From Kineobactrum salinum (GTDB taxonomy: Bacteria; Pseudomonadota; Gammaproteobacteria; Pseudomonadales; Halieaceae): DNA of 64,000 nt. The stretch spans positions 3,162,001 through 3,226,000 of the forward strand of contig NZ_CP048711.1 in assembly GCF_010669285.1 (NCBI RefSeq), written 5' to 3'. A program made the translations under genes and the position numbers. The notes below the pieces were generated by a model. That model was not told the origin of the DNA and made no database searches. It worked only from the letters and a program-made list of their open reading frames with translations. The first letter of the stretch is position 1. Every line of letters starts with the position of its first letter. Of this stretch, positions 37,219 through 46,107 are shown piece by piece.

Positions 37219-37349
37219 CCGCCGTGTCTTTGTGGGGTCTTGCGGCCGCTGGCTAATTCCGGCAACTCATTCGCAGCTGCCGGACTCGGCTTCAGTGTTT
37301 CTGGCTTCCGGCATGCACCGCTGGCGCGCCGGCCCGCCGCGCCCCATGG

Positions 37350-37817
37350 CTACTCGCAGTAGGCCTTGACCGCGGCCAGGGCCTTGCTGCGCTCGGCCTC
37401 GATCTCCTCTTCATTCAGGAAGCGCATATCTCCCTGGTCATCCCGTACCCGGATGCGGGCGGTTGAGTCCAGGGTCTCCAGGTTCTGGCGGGCGCGCTCA
37501 CACAGCGCCGGATTCTTGGTTTTGTCGATGGTCACCGTGGTAGTTTCGGTTTTCTCGAACTCGTTGCCGACCCGGGGTTCGACCTCTTTGGGAACAACCC
37601 CCTCGTTGGCAGGTACCACACGTTTGAAGCCCGAACCGGTGGAGATCACTTCATAGTCGGTGCCCGCCGGGGGTGGCCGGTCACTGTGTACCGGATTGCC
37701 GCGTGTATCCAGCCAGCGGTAATAGATCTCACTGGCCGTTACCTGCCCGCTGGCCGCAACGGACAACAAAAGCAGAACGACCTGCAGGCCTGTGCAGAAT
37801 ACTCTCATCGCGCCCAT
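37350..37817 (-). CDS. DUF4124-domain secreted or periplasmic protein
   Basis: A 155-residue protein. The ATG at 37817 was chosen since GGGGGAG lies 8 bases upstream and it directly precedes a signal peptide (first ~27 residues, ending TAS). The mature part starts with YYRWLDTRGNPVHSDRPPP, the DUF4124 pattern (often seen as YRWVDAQGNVHYSD), and ends with an acidic, basic helix rich in Glu. Two Cys occur in the mature part (ALCERARQNL and the last AYCE). No function is known. It lies opposite and upstream of ilvI, as a similar protein does in some gammaproteobacteria. Confidence 0.8.
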   Translation of the reverse strand: MGAMRVFCTGLQVVLLLLSVAASGQVTASEIYYRWLDTRGNPVHSDRPPPAGTDYEVISTGSGFKRVVPANEGVVPKEVEPRVGNEFEKTETTTVTIDKTKNPALCERARQNLETLDSTARIRVRDDQGDMRFLNEEEIEAERSKALAAVKAYCE

Positions 37818-38352
37818 CGGCCCTGCTCCCCCTGTCATCGTTGATGCCTTTGCTAAAGTAACCCACCCGCGCAGGGGGCGCAATCCAACCTTGTCGACAA
37901 AAACAGCCAATCCTTGGCTATAAAAAATGCCCATTCGGGCAGCGCGGCATTGACATCCGGCCAGCTGCTGCCAACAATACCGGAGTCTCACTGATGGTAA
38001 TGGCTATTGCCGGGTACCCCCGGCCACTGGCCTACCGCTGCGATGTGATTATTCGCCGTGGCTGCTGGTGAGTCCCGTAATCGACCTGCATCGTATTGAG
38101 CGGGTTGAGGGCCAGATACTGCGCTACCTCGCAGGGCGACCGATACACGGGTGTTCGTGATCGTTTTCCTCAGGGATAGCCCCTCCGGGCAGCAACCGGC
38201 GGGTCGGTTTCGAGCACTGTATCGCGCCTGACAAGGGGTGGCGTCGCCGACCCGGTACCGGTTCAGGTACTGTCTTCGCAACGTCCACACACACATCGGA
38301 ACTGCACTGGCGAGGGTTACGCGCCGGGCGTTTTGTTATTGGGAGACAGACT
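37818..38352. other. ilvI leader region with long hairpin
   Basis: No gene is recognised in this 535-bp divergent spacer. 38194-38207 and 38247-38263 form an interrupted 14-bp inverted repeat (AACCGGCGGGTCGG with CCGACCCG-GTA-CCGGTT) about 90 bp before ilvI. It could be an attenuation or leader structure, but a run of branched-chain codons in an associated leader peptide is not convincing. The DUF4124 gene reads away to the left. Confidence 0.4.
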
Positions 38353-40098
38353 GTGGAGTTGTTATCCGGCGGTGAAATGATCGCCCGTGCCCTGGAAGAC
38401 GAGGGAGTCGAGTTTATTTTCGGCTATCCCGGCGGCGCGGTGTTACATATCTATGATGCCCTATTCAAGGCGAGTGGGATTCCTCATGTACTGGTGCGGC
38501 ACGAGCAGGCCGCCACTCACGCGGCGGATGGCTACGCCCGCGCCACCGGCAAGCCGGGCGTGGTGCTGGTCACATCCGGCCCCGGCGCCACCAACGCGAT
38601 CACCGGAATTGCCACTGCCTATATGGACTCCATTCCGATGGTGGTGCTGTCGGGCCAGGTGGCCAGCCACCTGATCGGTGAGGATGCGTTCCAGGAAACG
38701 GACATGGTGGGCATTTCCCGTCCAATCGTGAAGCACAGCTTCATGGTGCGGCATGCACAGGAGCTGCCGGCGACAATCAGGAAGGCCTTTCATATTGCCG
38801 CCACCGGCCGCCCGGGCCCTGTGGTGATCGATATTCCCAAGGACATCACCCGTCCCGACGAGAAATTCGAGTACCGCTACCCGGATACGGTCAAGATGCG
38901 TTCCTATGCGCCAGCCCAGCGTGGCCATACTGGCCAGATCCGCAAAGCCGCAAAGCTGCTGCTGGGCGCCAAGCGGCCGGTTATCTATGCCGGTGGCGGT
39001 GTCGTCCAGGGCGATGCCAGCGAGCTGCTGACGGCGCTGGCACGCACACTCAACTATCCGGTCACCAATACCCTGATGGGGCTGGGTGCCTACCCGGCGA
39101 CCGACCGGCAGTTCCTGGGCATGTTGGGCATGCATGGCCTCTACGAAGCCAACATGGCAATGCACAACAGCGACGTCATCCTCGCCGTCGGCGCCCGCTT
39201 TGATGACCGGGTGACCAACACCGTGGGCAAATTCTGCCCCGGCGCCAAGATCATCCATATCGATATCGATCCGACCTCGATCTCCAAGACGGTGGCCGCC
39301 GACATCCCCATTGTCGGGCCGGTACAGTCCGTGCTCGAGGACCTGGCCAGCGTCATCGGGACGCTGCGCGAAAAAGAGCCCGAGCTGCCCGATATCACTG
39401 CCCTGACGCGTTGGTGGAAGCAGATCGACGAATGGCGCGACAAGCACGGCCTGTGGACCGGCCGCCGCTATGGTGAGAGCGAGCGCATCATGCCACAACA
39501 GGTGATCGAAAGCCTGTACCGGGTCACTGGCGGCGACGCCTATGTCACCTCCGATGTCGGTCAGCACCAGATGTTCGCGGCCCAGTACTACAAGTTCGAC
39601 CGCCCCCGGCGCTGGATCAACTCCGGTGGTCTCGGCACCATGGGCTTCGGCCTGCCTGCCGCAATGGGCGTCAAGCTGGCCTTCCCTGAGATGGAGGTCG
39701 CCTGTGTCACCGGTGAGGGCAGCATCCAGATGAACATCCAGGAGCTGTCCACCTGTACCCAGTACAACACGCCGATCAAGATCATCAACCTGCGCAACAA
39801 TTACCTGGGCATGGTCAAGCAGTGGCAGGACATGCAGTACGAGGGCCGCTATGCGATGAGTACCTACGAGGACTCGCTGCCGGATTTCGTCAAGCTGGCC
39901 GAGGCCTACGGCCACGTCGGTATCCAGATCACCAGGCTGGAGGAGCTGGACGCGCGCATGGAAGAGGCCTTTGAGATGAAGGACAGGCTGGTGTTCCTCG
40001 ATATCTTCATCGACCCGATGGAGCACGTGTATCCGATGCATGTGGCGCCCAATGGCGCGATGAAGGATATGTGGCTGAGCAAGAACGAGAGGACCTGA
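38353..40098 (+). CDS. ilvI: acetolactate synthase large (catalytic) subunit
   Basis: A 581-residue ThDP-dependent enzyme that condenses pyruvate units (or pyruvate with 2-oxobutyrate) in valine/leucine/isoleucine synthesis. [15 protein letters not shown] and [19 protein letters not shown] (with the ThDP-activating Glu) are at the N-terminus; the middle FAD-binding domain and the C-terminal ThDP motif [15 protein letters not shown]...RNN are intact. GTG start with GGGAG upstream. IlvH follows 1 base later, forming the holoenzyme. Confidence 0.96.
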   Translation: MELLSGGEMIARALEDEGVEFIFGYPGGAVLHIYDALFKASGIPHVLVRHEQAATHAADGYARATGKPGVVLVTSGPGATNAITGIATAYMDSIPMVVLSGQVASHLIGEDAFQETDMVGISRPIVKHSFMVRHAQELPATIRKAFHIAATGRPGPVVIDIPKDITRPDEKFEYRYPDTVKMRSYAPAQRGHTGQIRKAAKLLLGAKRPVIYAGGGVVQGDASELLTALARTLNYPVTNTLMGLGAYPATDRQFLGMLGMHGLYEANMAMHNSDVILAVGARFDDRVTNTVGKFCPGAKIIHIDIDPTSISKTVAADIPIVGPVQSVLEDLASVIGTLREKEPELPDITALTRWWKQIDEWRDKHGLWTGRRYGESERIMPQQVIESLYRVTGGDAYVTSDVGQHQMFAAQYYKFDRPRRWINSGGLGTMGFGLPAAMGVKLAFPEMEVACVTGEGSIQMNIQELSTCTQYNTPIKIINLRNNYLGMVKQWQDMQYEGRYAMSTYEDSLPDFVKLAEAYGHVGIQITRLEELDARMEEAFEMKDRLVFLDIFIDPMEHVYPMHVAPNGAMKDMWLSKNERT

Positions 40099-40099
40099 C

Positions 40100-40590
40100 A
40101 TGCGACGCATTATTTCTATACTGCTGGAAAATGAACCCGGTGCGTTGTCGCGGGTGGTCGGCCTGTTCTCCCAGCGCGGCTACAATATCGAGACCCTGAA
40201 CGTCGCCCCGACGGAGGACGACACGCTGTCGCGGCTGACGCTGACGACGGTGGGCGATGATCGCAAGATGGAGCAGATTACCAAGCAGCTGAACAAGCTG
40301 GTGGACGTGATCAAGCTGGTGGACCTCACAGAAGGCGCCCATATCGAGCGCGACCTGCTGCTGATCAAGGTCCGCGCCACGGGCCAGCAGCGCGACGAGA
40401 TCAAGCGCACGACGGATATTTTCCGCGGCCAGATCGTGGATGTGGGCCCCAACACCTACACCATCCAGCTCACTGGCACCGGCGAGAAGCTGGATTCCTT
40501 CGTGGCGGCGATGGCTGAGGCGGATATTCTGGAGGTGGTACGGTCTGGGGTGGCGGGTATATCCCGGGGGAGAAGGTACTGCGGCTGTAA
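40100..40590 (+). CDS. ilvH: acetolactate synthase small (regulatory) subunit, frame broken at 40566-40570
   Basis: A regulatory subunit with an N-terminal ACT domain (RRIISILLENEPGALSRVVGLF) for valine feedback and a C-terminal domain. Adding one G to GGGGG (40566-40570) changes the odd ending to SRGEKVLRL with stop TAA at 40588-40590, giving 163 residues, the E. coli length. The uncorrected frame runs on to 40606 with a Cys-rich tail that fits no homologue. Confidence 0.93.
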
Positions 40591-40627
40591 TGTTTACTGC
40601 TGGTGAGCGACGTTGCCACAGTAAGTC

Positions 40628-40725
40628 CGGGCACGCTGGACTCAACCACCGAGCGAGGGCGACTATCCGGAGGAAGGCTCGGGCACGCTTGATTCGGTCA
40701 CGGGGCGAGCGCGACCACCGGGAGG
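40628..40725. repeat. two degenerate ~52-bp repeats after ilvH
   Basis: 40628-40673 and 40680-40725 both start CGGGCACGCT, share GAGCG and end near GGAGG. They lead directly into the left hairpin unit of the repeat element. No coding sign. Confidence 0.55.
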
Positions 40726-40813
40726 GCCACCCGGGAACCGCAAAAGCACCATCCATGGTAGCTCGGCGACGGCCTTCCCTGGCCGTCGACGTTCCCGGGT
40801 AGCCCTCCCGGTG
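40716..40813. repeat. hairpin unit, left copy of inverted pair
   Basis: Outer arms 40716-40738 and 40791-40813 pair with one mismatch over 23 bp. An asymmetrical 28-nt segment (40739-40766) and an inner 8-bp stem CGACGGCC-N6-GGCCGTCG (40767-40788) lie inside. The same 28-nt segment is found, exactly reverse-complemented, in the right copy. Confidence 0.85.
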
Positions 40814-40855
40814 CTCACGCTCTTCACATTTGGCATCCGTGGAATCTAAAACACT

Positions 40856-41250
40856 CAGTGGTTCCCACTCTGGAGCCACCAGTGCCAGGACGAATTTTGA
40901 AGCTGAGGATTCTCCGTGGTTCCGCTCTGGAGCCACCAGCGCACAGGACATGCCCGGAAGCTCGATATCCTCCGTGGACCCGCCCTGGAGCCACCGGTGC
41001 CAGACGTACTCCAACGCCGAGTATTCCCCGTGGCTCCGCTCTGGAGCCACCAGCGCAAGGACATGCCTGGAAGCTCAGTATCCTCCGTGGACCCGCTCTG
41101 GAACCACCGGTGCCAGACGTACTCCAATGCCGAGTATTCTCCGTGGTTCCGCTCTGGAGCCACCAGCGTCAGGACGTACTCCGAAGCCAAACATTCTCCG
41201 TGGCCCCGTCACGGTTCCACCGAATTCTACGACCACCACTGCATTGGAAG
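40856..41250. repeat. 57-bp tandem repeat, about seven units
   Basis: Units begin near a CCGTGG or CAGTGG marker at 40856, 40914, 40972, 41028, 41085, 41141 and 41198, so the period is 56-58 bp. Consensus features are CCGCTCTGGAGCCACC and ACTCC. Two variants alternate in the middle (ACATGCC type and GTACTCC type), making a 114-bp higher-order unit. Frames stay open because the period is near 57, but frame drift at indels and lack of ribosome sites argue against coding. Confidence 0.85.
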
Positions 41251-41260
41251 CGGAAGAGTG

Positions 41261-41362
41261 GGGTCGGGTAGGGCTGTCCGGGAACGTCGACGGCCATGGA
41301 CGGCCGTCGCCGAGCTACCATGGATGGTGCTTTTGCGGTTCCCGGACAGCCCTACCCGATCC
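41261..41362. repeat. hairpin unit, right copy of inverted pair
   Basis: Outer arms 41261-41285 and 41338-41362 pair with one mismatch over 25 bp. An inner stem CGACGGCC-N6-GGCCGTCG (41288-41309) is the same as in the left copy, and 41310-41337 is the exact reverse complement of 40739-40766. The outer arms differ from those of the left copy yet stay self-complementary. Confidence 0.85.
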
Positions 41363-41370
41363 CGCTCGCC

Positions 41371-41440
41371 ACCCAACCCGAACGAAGCAATCCACCCAAC
41401 CCGAACGAAGCAATCCACCCAACCCGAACGAAGCAAAACC
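41371..41440. repeat. 23-bp tandem repeat, three copies
   Basis: Three abutting copies at 41371-41393, 41394-41416 and 41417-41440 begin ACCCAACCCGAACGAAGCAA; the last has an altered tail. They sit between the right hairpin unit and the ilvC terminator. Confidence 0.85.
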
Positions 41441-41457
41441 AACCAATACGAGCCACG

Positions 41458-41480
41458 AAAAAGGGGCCCGCAGGCCCCTT
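41458..41480 (-). terminator. intrinsic terminator of ilvC
   Basis: On the minus strand an AAGGGGCC/GGCCCCTT stem with a short loop is followed by TTTTT, 23 bases past the ilvC stop. This is a classical Rho-independent terminator. Confidence 0.9.
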
Positions 41481-41502
41481 CGATAGTTCGCAGTGCAACC
41501 CG

Positions 41503-42975
41503 TCAGACGATGCGTTTCATCGCTGTCATGTACCCACGGAGTCTCTTGCCCACAATCTCCACCGGATGCGAGCGAATCGATTCATTCACCGCGATCAGCT
41601 CCTGATTATTGACGCCATTGTCGCCGGCGATGGTCTTGCCGATCACATCCGTGTCGATGTTTGCCATGAAGTCCGCCAGCAGCGGCCGGCAGGCGTGGTC
41701 GAACAGGTAGCAGCCGTATTCGGCCGTGTCGGAGATCACCACGTTCATCTCGTAGAGCTTCTTGCGCGCGATGGTATTCGCGATCAACGGCGTCTCGTGC
41801 AGTGATTCATAGTAGGCCGATTCATCGATGATGCCTGCCGAGACCATCGTTTCAAAGGCCAGTTCCACGCCCGCTTTGACCATCGCCACCATCAGGATGC
41901 CGTGGTCGTAAAACTCCTGCTCACTGATCTCGGCGGCGGTGTTGGTGGACTTCTCGAAGGCCGTTTCCGCGGTTGCGGCGCGCCATTTCAGCAGGTTGGC
42001 ATCGTCGTTGGCCCAGTCCTCCATCATGGTCCTGGAGAAGTGGCCGGTCATGATGTCGTCCTGGTGCTTTTCATACAGCGGGCGCATGATCTCCTTCAAC
42101 TCGTCGGCCAGATAGAAGGCGCGCAGCTTGGCCGGGTTGGAGAGCCGGTCCATCATGTTGGTGATGCCGCCGTGCTTGAGGCCTTCGGTGATGGTCTCCC
42201 AGCCGTACTGGATCAGCTTGGAGGCATAGGAGGAATCGATGCCTTTTTCCACCATTTTGTCGAAGCACAGGATGGAGCCGGTCTGCAGCATGCCGCAGAG
42301 GATGGTCTGCTCACCCATCAGGTCGGACTTTACCTCGGCGATGAAAGAGGACTCCAGTACGCCGGCGCGGTGACCGCCGGTGCCGGCGGCGTAGGCCTTG
42401 GCCAACTCCAGACCTTCACCGTTAGGGTCGTTTTCCATGTGCACGGCGATCAGCGTGGGAACGCCAAAGCCGCGCTTGTATTCCTCGCGGACCTCGGTGC
42501 CCGGGCACTTGGGCGCCACCATGATCACGGTCAGGTCGTCACGGATTTTCATGCCCTCTTCCACGATGTTGAAGCCGTGGGAGTAGGAGAGGCAGGCGCC
42601 GTGCTTCATCAGCGGCATGACGTCGTTGACCACGGCGGTGTGTTGCTTGTCGGGGGTCAGGTTCAGGACCAGGTCGGCGTCGGGGACCAGTTCCTGGTAG
42701 GTGCCGACGGTAAAGCCGTTGTCGGTGGCGTTTTTCCAGGACTGACGCTTTTCCTGGATGGCGCTCTCGCGCAGTGCGTAGGACACGTCCAGCCCGCTGT
42801 CACGCAGGTTCAAACCCTGGTTCAGGCCCTGGGCGCCGCAGCCAATGATGACGAGCTTCTTGCCACGCAGCTTTGCCACGCCATCGGCAAACTCGGACTG
42901 GTGCATGAAGCGGCATTTGCCCAGCTGCTGCAGCTGCAGCCGCAGGGGCAGGGTGTTGAAGTAGTTCTGGCTCAT
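41503..42975 (-). CDS. ilvC: ketol-acid reductoisomerase, class II
   Basis: A 490-residue enzyme of branched-chain amino acid synthesis. The ATG at 42975 ([20 protein letters not shown]) has GGAG 8 bases upstream and matches the E. coli start. The NADPH fold motif is [19 protein letters not shown], and the long class II C-terminal knotted domain includes [16 protein letters not shown]. It is divergent from ilvY, so likely induced by its own substrates. In Pseudomonas ilvC reads with ilvIH, so the local order differs. Confidence 0.96.
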   Translation of the reverse strand: MSQNYFNTLPLRLQLQQLGKCRFMHQSEFADGVAKLRGKKLVIIGCGAQGLNQGLNLRDSGLDVSYALRESAIQEKRQSWKNATDNGFTVGTYQELVPDADLVLNLTPDKQHTAVVNDVMPLMKHGACLSYSHGFNIVEEGMKIRDDLTVIMVAPKCPGTEVREEYKRGFGVPTLIAVHMENDPNGEGLELAKAYAAGTGGHRAGVLESSFIAEVKSDLMGEQTILCGMLQTGSILCFDKMVEKGIDSSYASKLIQYGWETITEGLKHGGITNMMDRLSNPAKLRAFYLADELKEIMRPLYEKHQDDIMTGHFSRTMMEDWANDDANLLKWRAATAETAFEKSTNTAAEISEQEFYDHGILMVAMVKAGVELAFETMVSAGIIDESAYYESLHETPLIANTIARKKLYEMNVVISDTAEYGCYLFDHACRPLLADFMANIDTDVIGKTIAGDNGVNNQELIAVNESIRSHPVEIVGKRLRGYMTAMKRIV

Positions 42976-43038
42976 GGGGCAATCTCCAGTGCGTTGTTCG
43001 GTGGACATGGATTGGCAGCGGACACTGTACGGCAAAGG

Positions 43039-43090
43039 CTGTTTTGCGTAAAACGCTAAATAGTTGAAACTGTTTTGCGAAAAGCGCAGA
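43039..43090. promoter_or_regulatory. tandem IlvY operator in the ilvC-ilvY spacer
   Basis: Two direct repeats CTGTTTTGCG at 43039 and 43070 are 31 bp apart, about three helical turns. Each continues as a partial palindrome (TTTTGCGTAAAA and TTTTGCGAAAAG). They lie between the divergent starts, as the two IlvY operators do in E. coli. Binding is inferred. Confidence 0.65.
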
Positions 43091-43098
43091 ATTGCTCA

Positions 43099-44007
43099 AT
43101 GGATACCCGCACCCTGCAAGTATTTCTCTCAGTGGCCGACACGCTGAATTTCAGCCGCAGCGCGCTGCGGCTGCATCTGAGCGTCAGTGCGGTCAGCCGC
43201 ACGGTGCTGCGGCTGGAGGACGAACTGGGACAGCGGGTGCTGGAGCGGGACAAGCGCAGCATGCGGCTGACCCCGGCCGGCCAGGCCTTCCGCGAATACG
43301 CCCAGCGCACACTGCTGGAATGGCAGGATGTGCGCCGGCAGCTGCGGGGCGATACCCGGCTGGCGGGGGAGGTGAGCCTGTTCTGCTCAGTCACCGCCAG
43401 CTACAGTATTCTCGCCCCGGTACTGGAGGCATTCCGGCTGCGGCAGCCGGGGGTGGAGATCATGATGCATACCGGTGACCAGGCCGATGGCATAGAGCGG
43501 GTGCTGTCCGGCCAGGACGACGTCGCTGTTAGCGCCCGCCCGGCCCGGCTGTCCCCGCGCCTGATGTTCCTGTCGCTGCAACAGACTCCGATGCTGATCT
43601 GCATGCCTGCCGCGGACTGTGCGGTGCGCCGCGCGATGTTGGCCGGAGATCCGGGCTCGGCCGACTTTGACTGGTCCGACATTCCCTTCATCGTGCCGGA
43701 GCGGGGCAGCAGCAAGGAAATGCTGGACAGCTGGTTCGAACGGCGCAACGCCCGCCCGCGTATTTATGCCCAGGTGGCGGGGCACGAGGCGATTGTGGCC
43801 ATGGTGGGGCTGGGGCTGGGGGTCGGAATCGCGCCGGAACTGGTGGTCCAGACCAGCGGCATGGCCGGGCGCATCAGCCCGGTCACGGCCTGCGAGTCGC
43901 TGCCGCCACTGGACATCGGCCTGTGCAGCCTCGCCAGCCGATTGGCTGACCCACGGCTTGAATCTCTGTGGGAAGTGGCGCAGCAGACCTATGGGGTCGC
44001 GCTTTGA
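43099..44007 (+). CDS. ilvY: LysR-type transcriptional regulator IlvY
   Basis: A 302-residue LysR regulator starting MDTRTLQVFLSVADTLNFSR at 43099. The helix-turn-helix is in residues ~15-60 (SALRLHLSVSAVSRTVLRLE), and the effector domain has EVSLFCSVTASYSILAPVLE, close to the E. coli IlvY sequence (ELHIFCSVTAAYSHLPPIL). It probably activates ilvC when acetolactate or acetohydroxybutyrate builds up. Confidence 0.92.
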   Translation: MDTRTLQVFLSVADTLNFSRSALRLHLSVSAVSRTVLRLEDELGQRVLERDKRSMRLTPAGQAFREYAQRTLLEWQDVRRQLRGDTRLAGEVSLFCSVTASYSILAPVLEAFRLRQPGVEIMMHTGDQADGIERVLSGQDDVAVSARPARLSPRLMFLSLQQTPMLICMPAADCAVRRAMLAGDPGSADFDWSDIPFIVPERGSSKEMLDSWFERRNARPRIYAQVAGHEAIVAMVGLGLGVGIAPELVVQTSGMAGRISPVTACESLPPLDIGLCSLASRLADPRLESLWEVAQQTYGVAL

Positions 44008-44040
44008 TATACTCCAGCCACATGCAGGCTGGATGGCAAT

Positions 44041-44886
44041 ATGACAGACGAACAGGATAGCCGGCCGGAGCAGGATCCGCCGCCGGCGCATGCCCCGGTA
44101 ACGCCGCCCCTGGACTTGCTGATTGAGGAGCATGAGGAGGAGGTTTCCGAAGATGGCCGCACCGTGCGCCGCAAGGGGGTCTATCTGCTGCCCAATCTGA
44201 TTACCACCGGCGGCCTGTTTGCGGGATTTTACGCCGTGGTCGCTGGTATGCGGGGAGACTTCGAGAGCGCGGCCGTGGCAATATTTCTTGCGATGGTGCT
44301 TGACGGGCTGGATGGGCGCATCGCCCGCCTGACCAACACCTCAAGCAAGTTCGGCGGTGAATTCGACTCGCTGGCTGACATGGTCTCATTCGGCGTCGCG
44401 CCGGCGCTGGTGATGTTCAGCTGGGCGCTGGGCGAGCTGGGCAAGTTTGGCTGGAGCGCGGCCTTTATCTACGTGGCCTGTGCCGCGCTGCGCCTGGCCC
44501 GCTTCAACACCCGCATTGATACGGCGGACAAGAACTATTTCACCGGCCTGGCCAGTCCGGCTGCGGCGGCCATCATTGCCAGTACCGTGTGGGTGTGCAA
44601 CGACCTCGGCTGGGTGGGCGAGGATCTGCCCGGGGAGGTCGCCTTTATAGTGGCTCTGCTTACCGCTGCGATCGGTATCATGATGATCGCCAATGTTCCC
44701 TATTACAGCTTCAAGGAAATCGACTTTCGCGGCAGGGTGCCGTTTGTCGTGATCATTCTGGTGGTACTGGGTATCAGTCTGGTCACGCTGAATCCGCCGA
44801 GCATGTTCCTGCTGGCATTTTTGGGCTACGCGCTATCGGGGCCGCTGATGCAGCTGCAGCGCTGGCGCAAGCGCTCCCGAAGCTAG
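44041..44886 (+). CDS. pssA: CDP-diacylglycerol-serine O-phosphatidyltransferase
   Basis: A 281-residue inner-membrane enzyme that makes phosphatidylserine, the precursor of phosphatidylethanolamine. The CDP-alcohol phosphotransferase signature D-G-x2-A-R-x8-G-x3-D-x3-D is complete (DGRIARLTN...GGEFDSLAD, near residue 88). Several hydrophobic helices follow. The first ~45 residues are acidic and disordered. It follows ilvY on the same strand and keeps its Pseudomonas neighbours. Confidence 0.94.
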   Translation: MTDEQDSRPEQDPPPAHAPVTPPLDLLIEEHEEEVSEDGRTVRRKGVYLLPNLITTGGLFAGFYAVVAGMRGDFESAAVAIFLAMVLDGLDGRIARLTNTSSKFGGEFDSLADMVSFGVAPALVMFSWALGELGKFGWSAAFIYVACAALRLARFNTRIDTADKNYFTGLASPAAAAIIASTVWVCNDLGWVGEDLPGEVAFIVALLTAAIGIMMIANVPYYSFKEIDFRGRVPFVVIILVVLGISLVTLNPPSMFLLAFLGYALSGPLMQLQRWRKRSRS

Positions 44887-45044
44887 TGGGCCCTGCGCAA
44901 AGTCCGGTTACTGATCTCTTCGCCACAGCGCCCAGAGCTGCGTTGGAAAAACTTGACAGCGCCACTAGTCCTGCGTTTTCCCGCCTTGCTCTGAACGCTG
45001 TGGCTGTGAGCTTTAGTTACCGAACTTCACGAAGGGCCCACTAG
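44885..45044. repeat. 160-bp imperfect fold-back element
   Basis: The two outer ~70-bp arms are inverted copies. CTAGTGGGCCC at 44885-44895 is matched exactly by its reverse complement at 45034-45044, and similarity continues inward (CCACAGCG, CAGAGC, GGAAAA) with scattered mismatches up to a centre near 44965. It begins in the pssA stop codon and is followed by msrP. No open frame of note. Confidence 0.75.
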
Positions 45045-45120
45045 TGGACCATGCGCAGCGGGAACCAATTGCCGCAGCCTGACTCTCACCAACATACTCC
45101 TGATTAAGAGGCCGGCCCGC

Positions 45121-46104
45121 ATGGGAAAGCGTTTCCTTGGTCCCCGTATTGATTCCTCCGAGATCACGCCGGAAGACGTATGGCTGAACCGGCGCCAGTT
45201 CATGCGTGCCGGTGCGCTGACGGTACCCGCCCTGGCGGGCGGCACGATGATGGCATCGGCGGCACCCCGAACCGGCGGCGAGCCGCTGCGATTTACCACC
45301 GCAGGCAACGGCGATCAGGGTTTTTCCACCGATGAGGCCAGGACGCCGCTCGACGATATAACGGCGTATTGCAATTTCTATGAATTCGGCACCGGCAAGG
45401 AAGATCCGGCGCGCTATGCCCATGAAATGACGGTCGACCCCTGGTCGCTGGAAGTGGGCGGTGCCGTCAAGAAGCCGGGCAAGCTCCACCTCGAGGATCT
45501 GCTGGGTAGCTTTGATCTGGAAGAGCGGATCTACCGCCTGCGCTGTGTCGAGGCCTGGTCCATGGTGGTGCCCTGGGTCGGCTTTCCGTTGCACAGCCTG
45601 CTGGATCGCTTCCAGCCCCTGGGCAGCGCCCGGTATGTGGCTTTTCGGACGCTGTACCGGCGCGAGGAGATGCGGGGCACCCGTTCTTTTACCAGCATTA
45701 TCGACTGGCCCTATCGCGAGGGGCTGCGCATGGACGAGGCGGCCCATCCGCTGACGCTGCTGGCTGTAGGGCTTTACGGCAAGACCCTGCCCAACCAGAA
45801 TGGCGCCCCGATCCGGCTGGTGGTGCCCTGGAAATATGGCTTCAAGAGCATCAAGTCAATTGTGAGGATCGATGTGCTGGAAAAGCAGCCCCCGACCTCC
45901 TGGCAACAGCTGGCGCCGAATGAATACGGGTTCTACGCCAATGTGAACCCCGAGGTTGATCACCCGCGCTGGAGCCAGAAATACGAGCGCCGGCTGCCGT
46001 CATCGCTGTGGCAGCCCAATCGAATGCCGACCCGGATGTTCAATGGCTATGGTGAGCAGGTGGCAGAGCTCTACAGCGGCATGGATCTGACGAAGCATTA
46101 TTGA
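45121..46104 (+). CDS. msrP: protein-methionine-sulfoxide reductase catalytic subunit MsrP
   Basis: A 327-residue periplasmic molybdopterin enzyme that repairs oxidised methionines in envelope proteins. A Tat signal NRRQFMRAG is at residues 23-31. The molybdenum-binding Cys is Cys142 in RLRCVEAWSMVVPW. The C-terminal WQQLAPNEYGFYANVNP is typical. It is separated from msrQ by three bases. Confidence 0.94.
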   Translation: MGKRFLGPRIDSSEITPEDVWLNRRQFMRAGALTVPALAGGTMMASAAPRTGGEPLRFTTAGNGDQGFSTDEARTPLDDITAYCNFYEFGTGKEDPARYAHEMTVDPWSLEVGGAVKKPGKLHLEDLLGSFDLEERIYRLRCVEAWSMVVPWVGFPLHSLLDRFQPLGSARYVAFRTLYRREEMRGTRSFTSIIDWPYREGLRMDEAAHPLTLLAVGLYGKTLPNQNGAPIRLVVPWKYGFKSIKSIVRIDVLEKQPPTSWQQLAPNEYGFYANVNPEVDHPRWSQKYERRLPSSLWQPNRMPTRMFNGYGEQVAELYSGMDLTKHY

Positions 46105-46107
46105 TCG

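Noticed and set aside
37993-38070. 24-codon leader peptide before ilvI
   Set aside because: It has a few Val/Ile codons but no cluster of control codons and no terminator-antiterminator pair.
38461-40110. 549-codon minus-strand frame over ilvI
   Set aside because: Antisense of a clear acetolactate synthase gene; no domain signature.
40856-41250. CRISPR-like array
   Set aside because: The whole 57-bp unit is repeated; there is no repeat-spacer alternation.
40830-41605. Frames with 19-residue repeats over the 57-bp array
   Set aside because: Unit lengths vary between 56 and 58, so no frame follows the repeat throughout; frames run into hairpin and terminator DNA.
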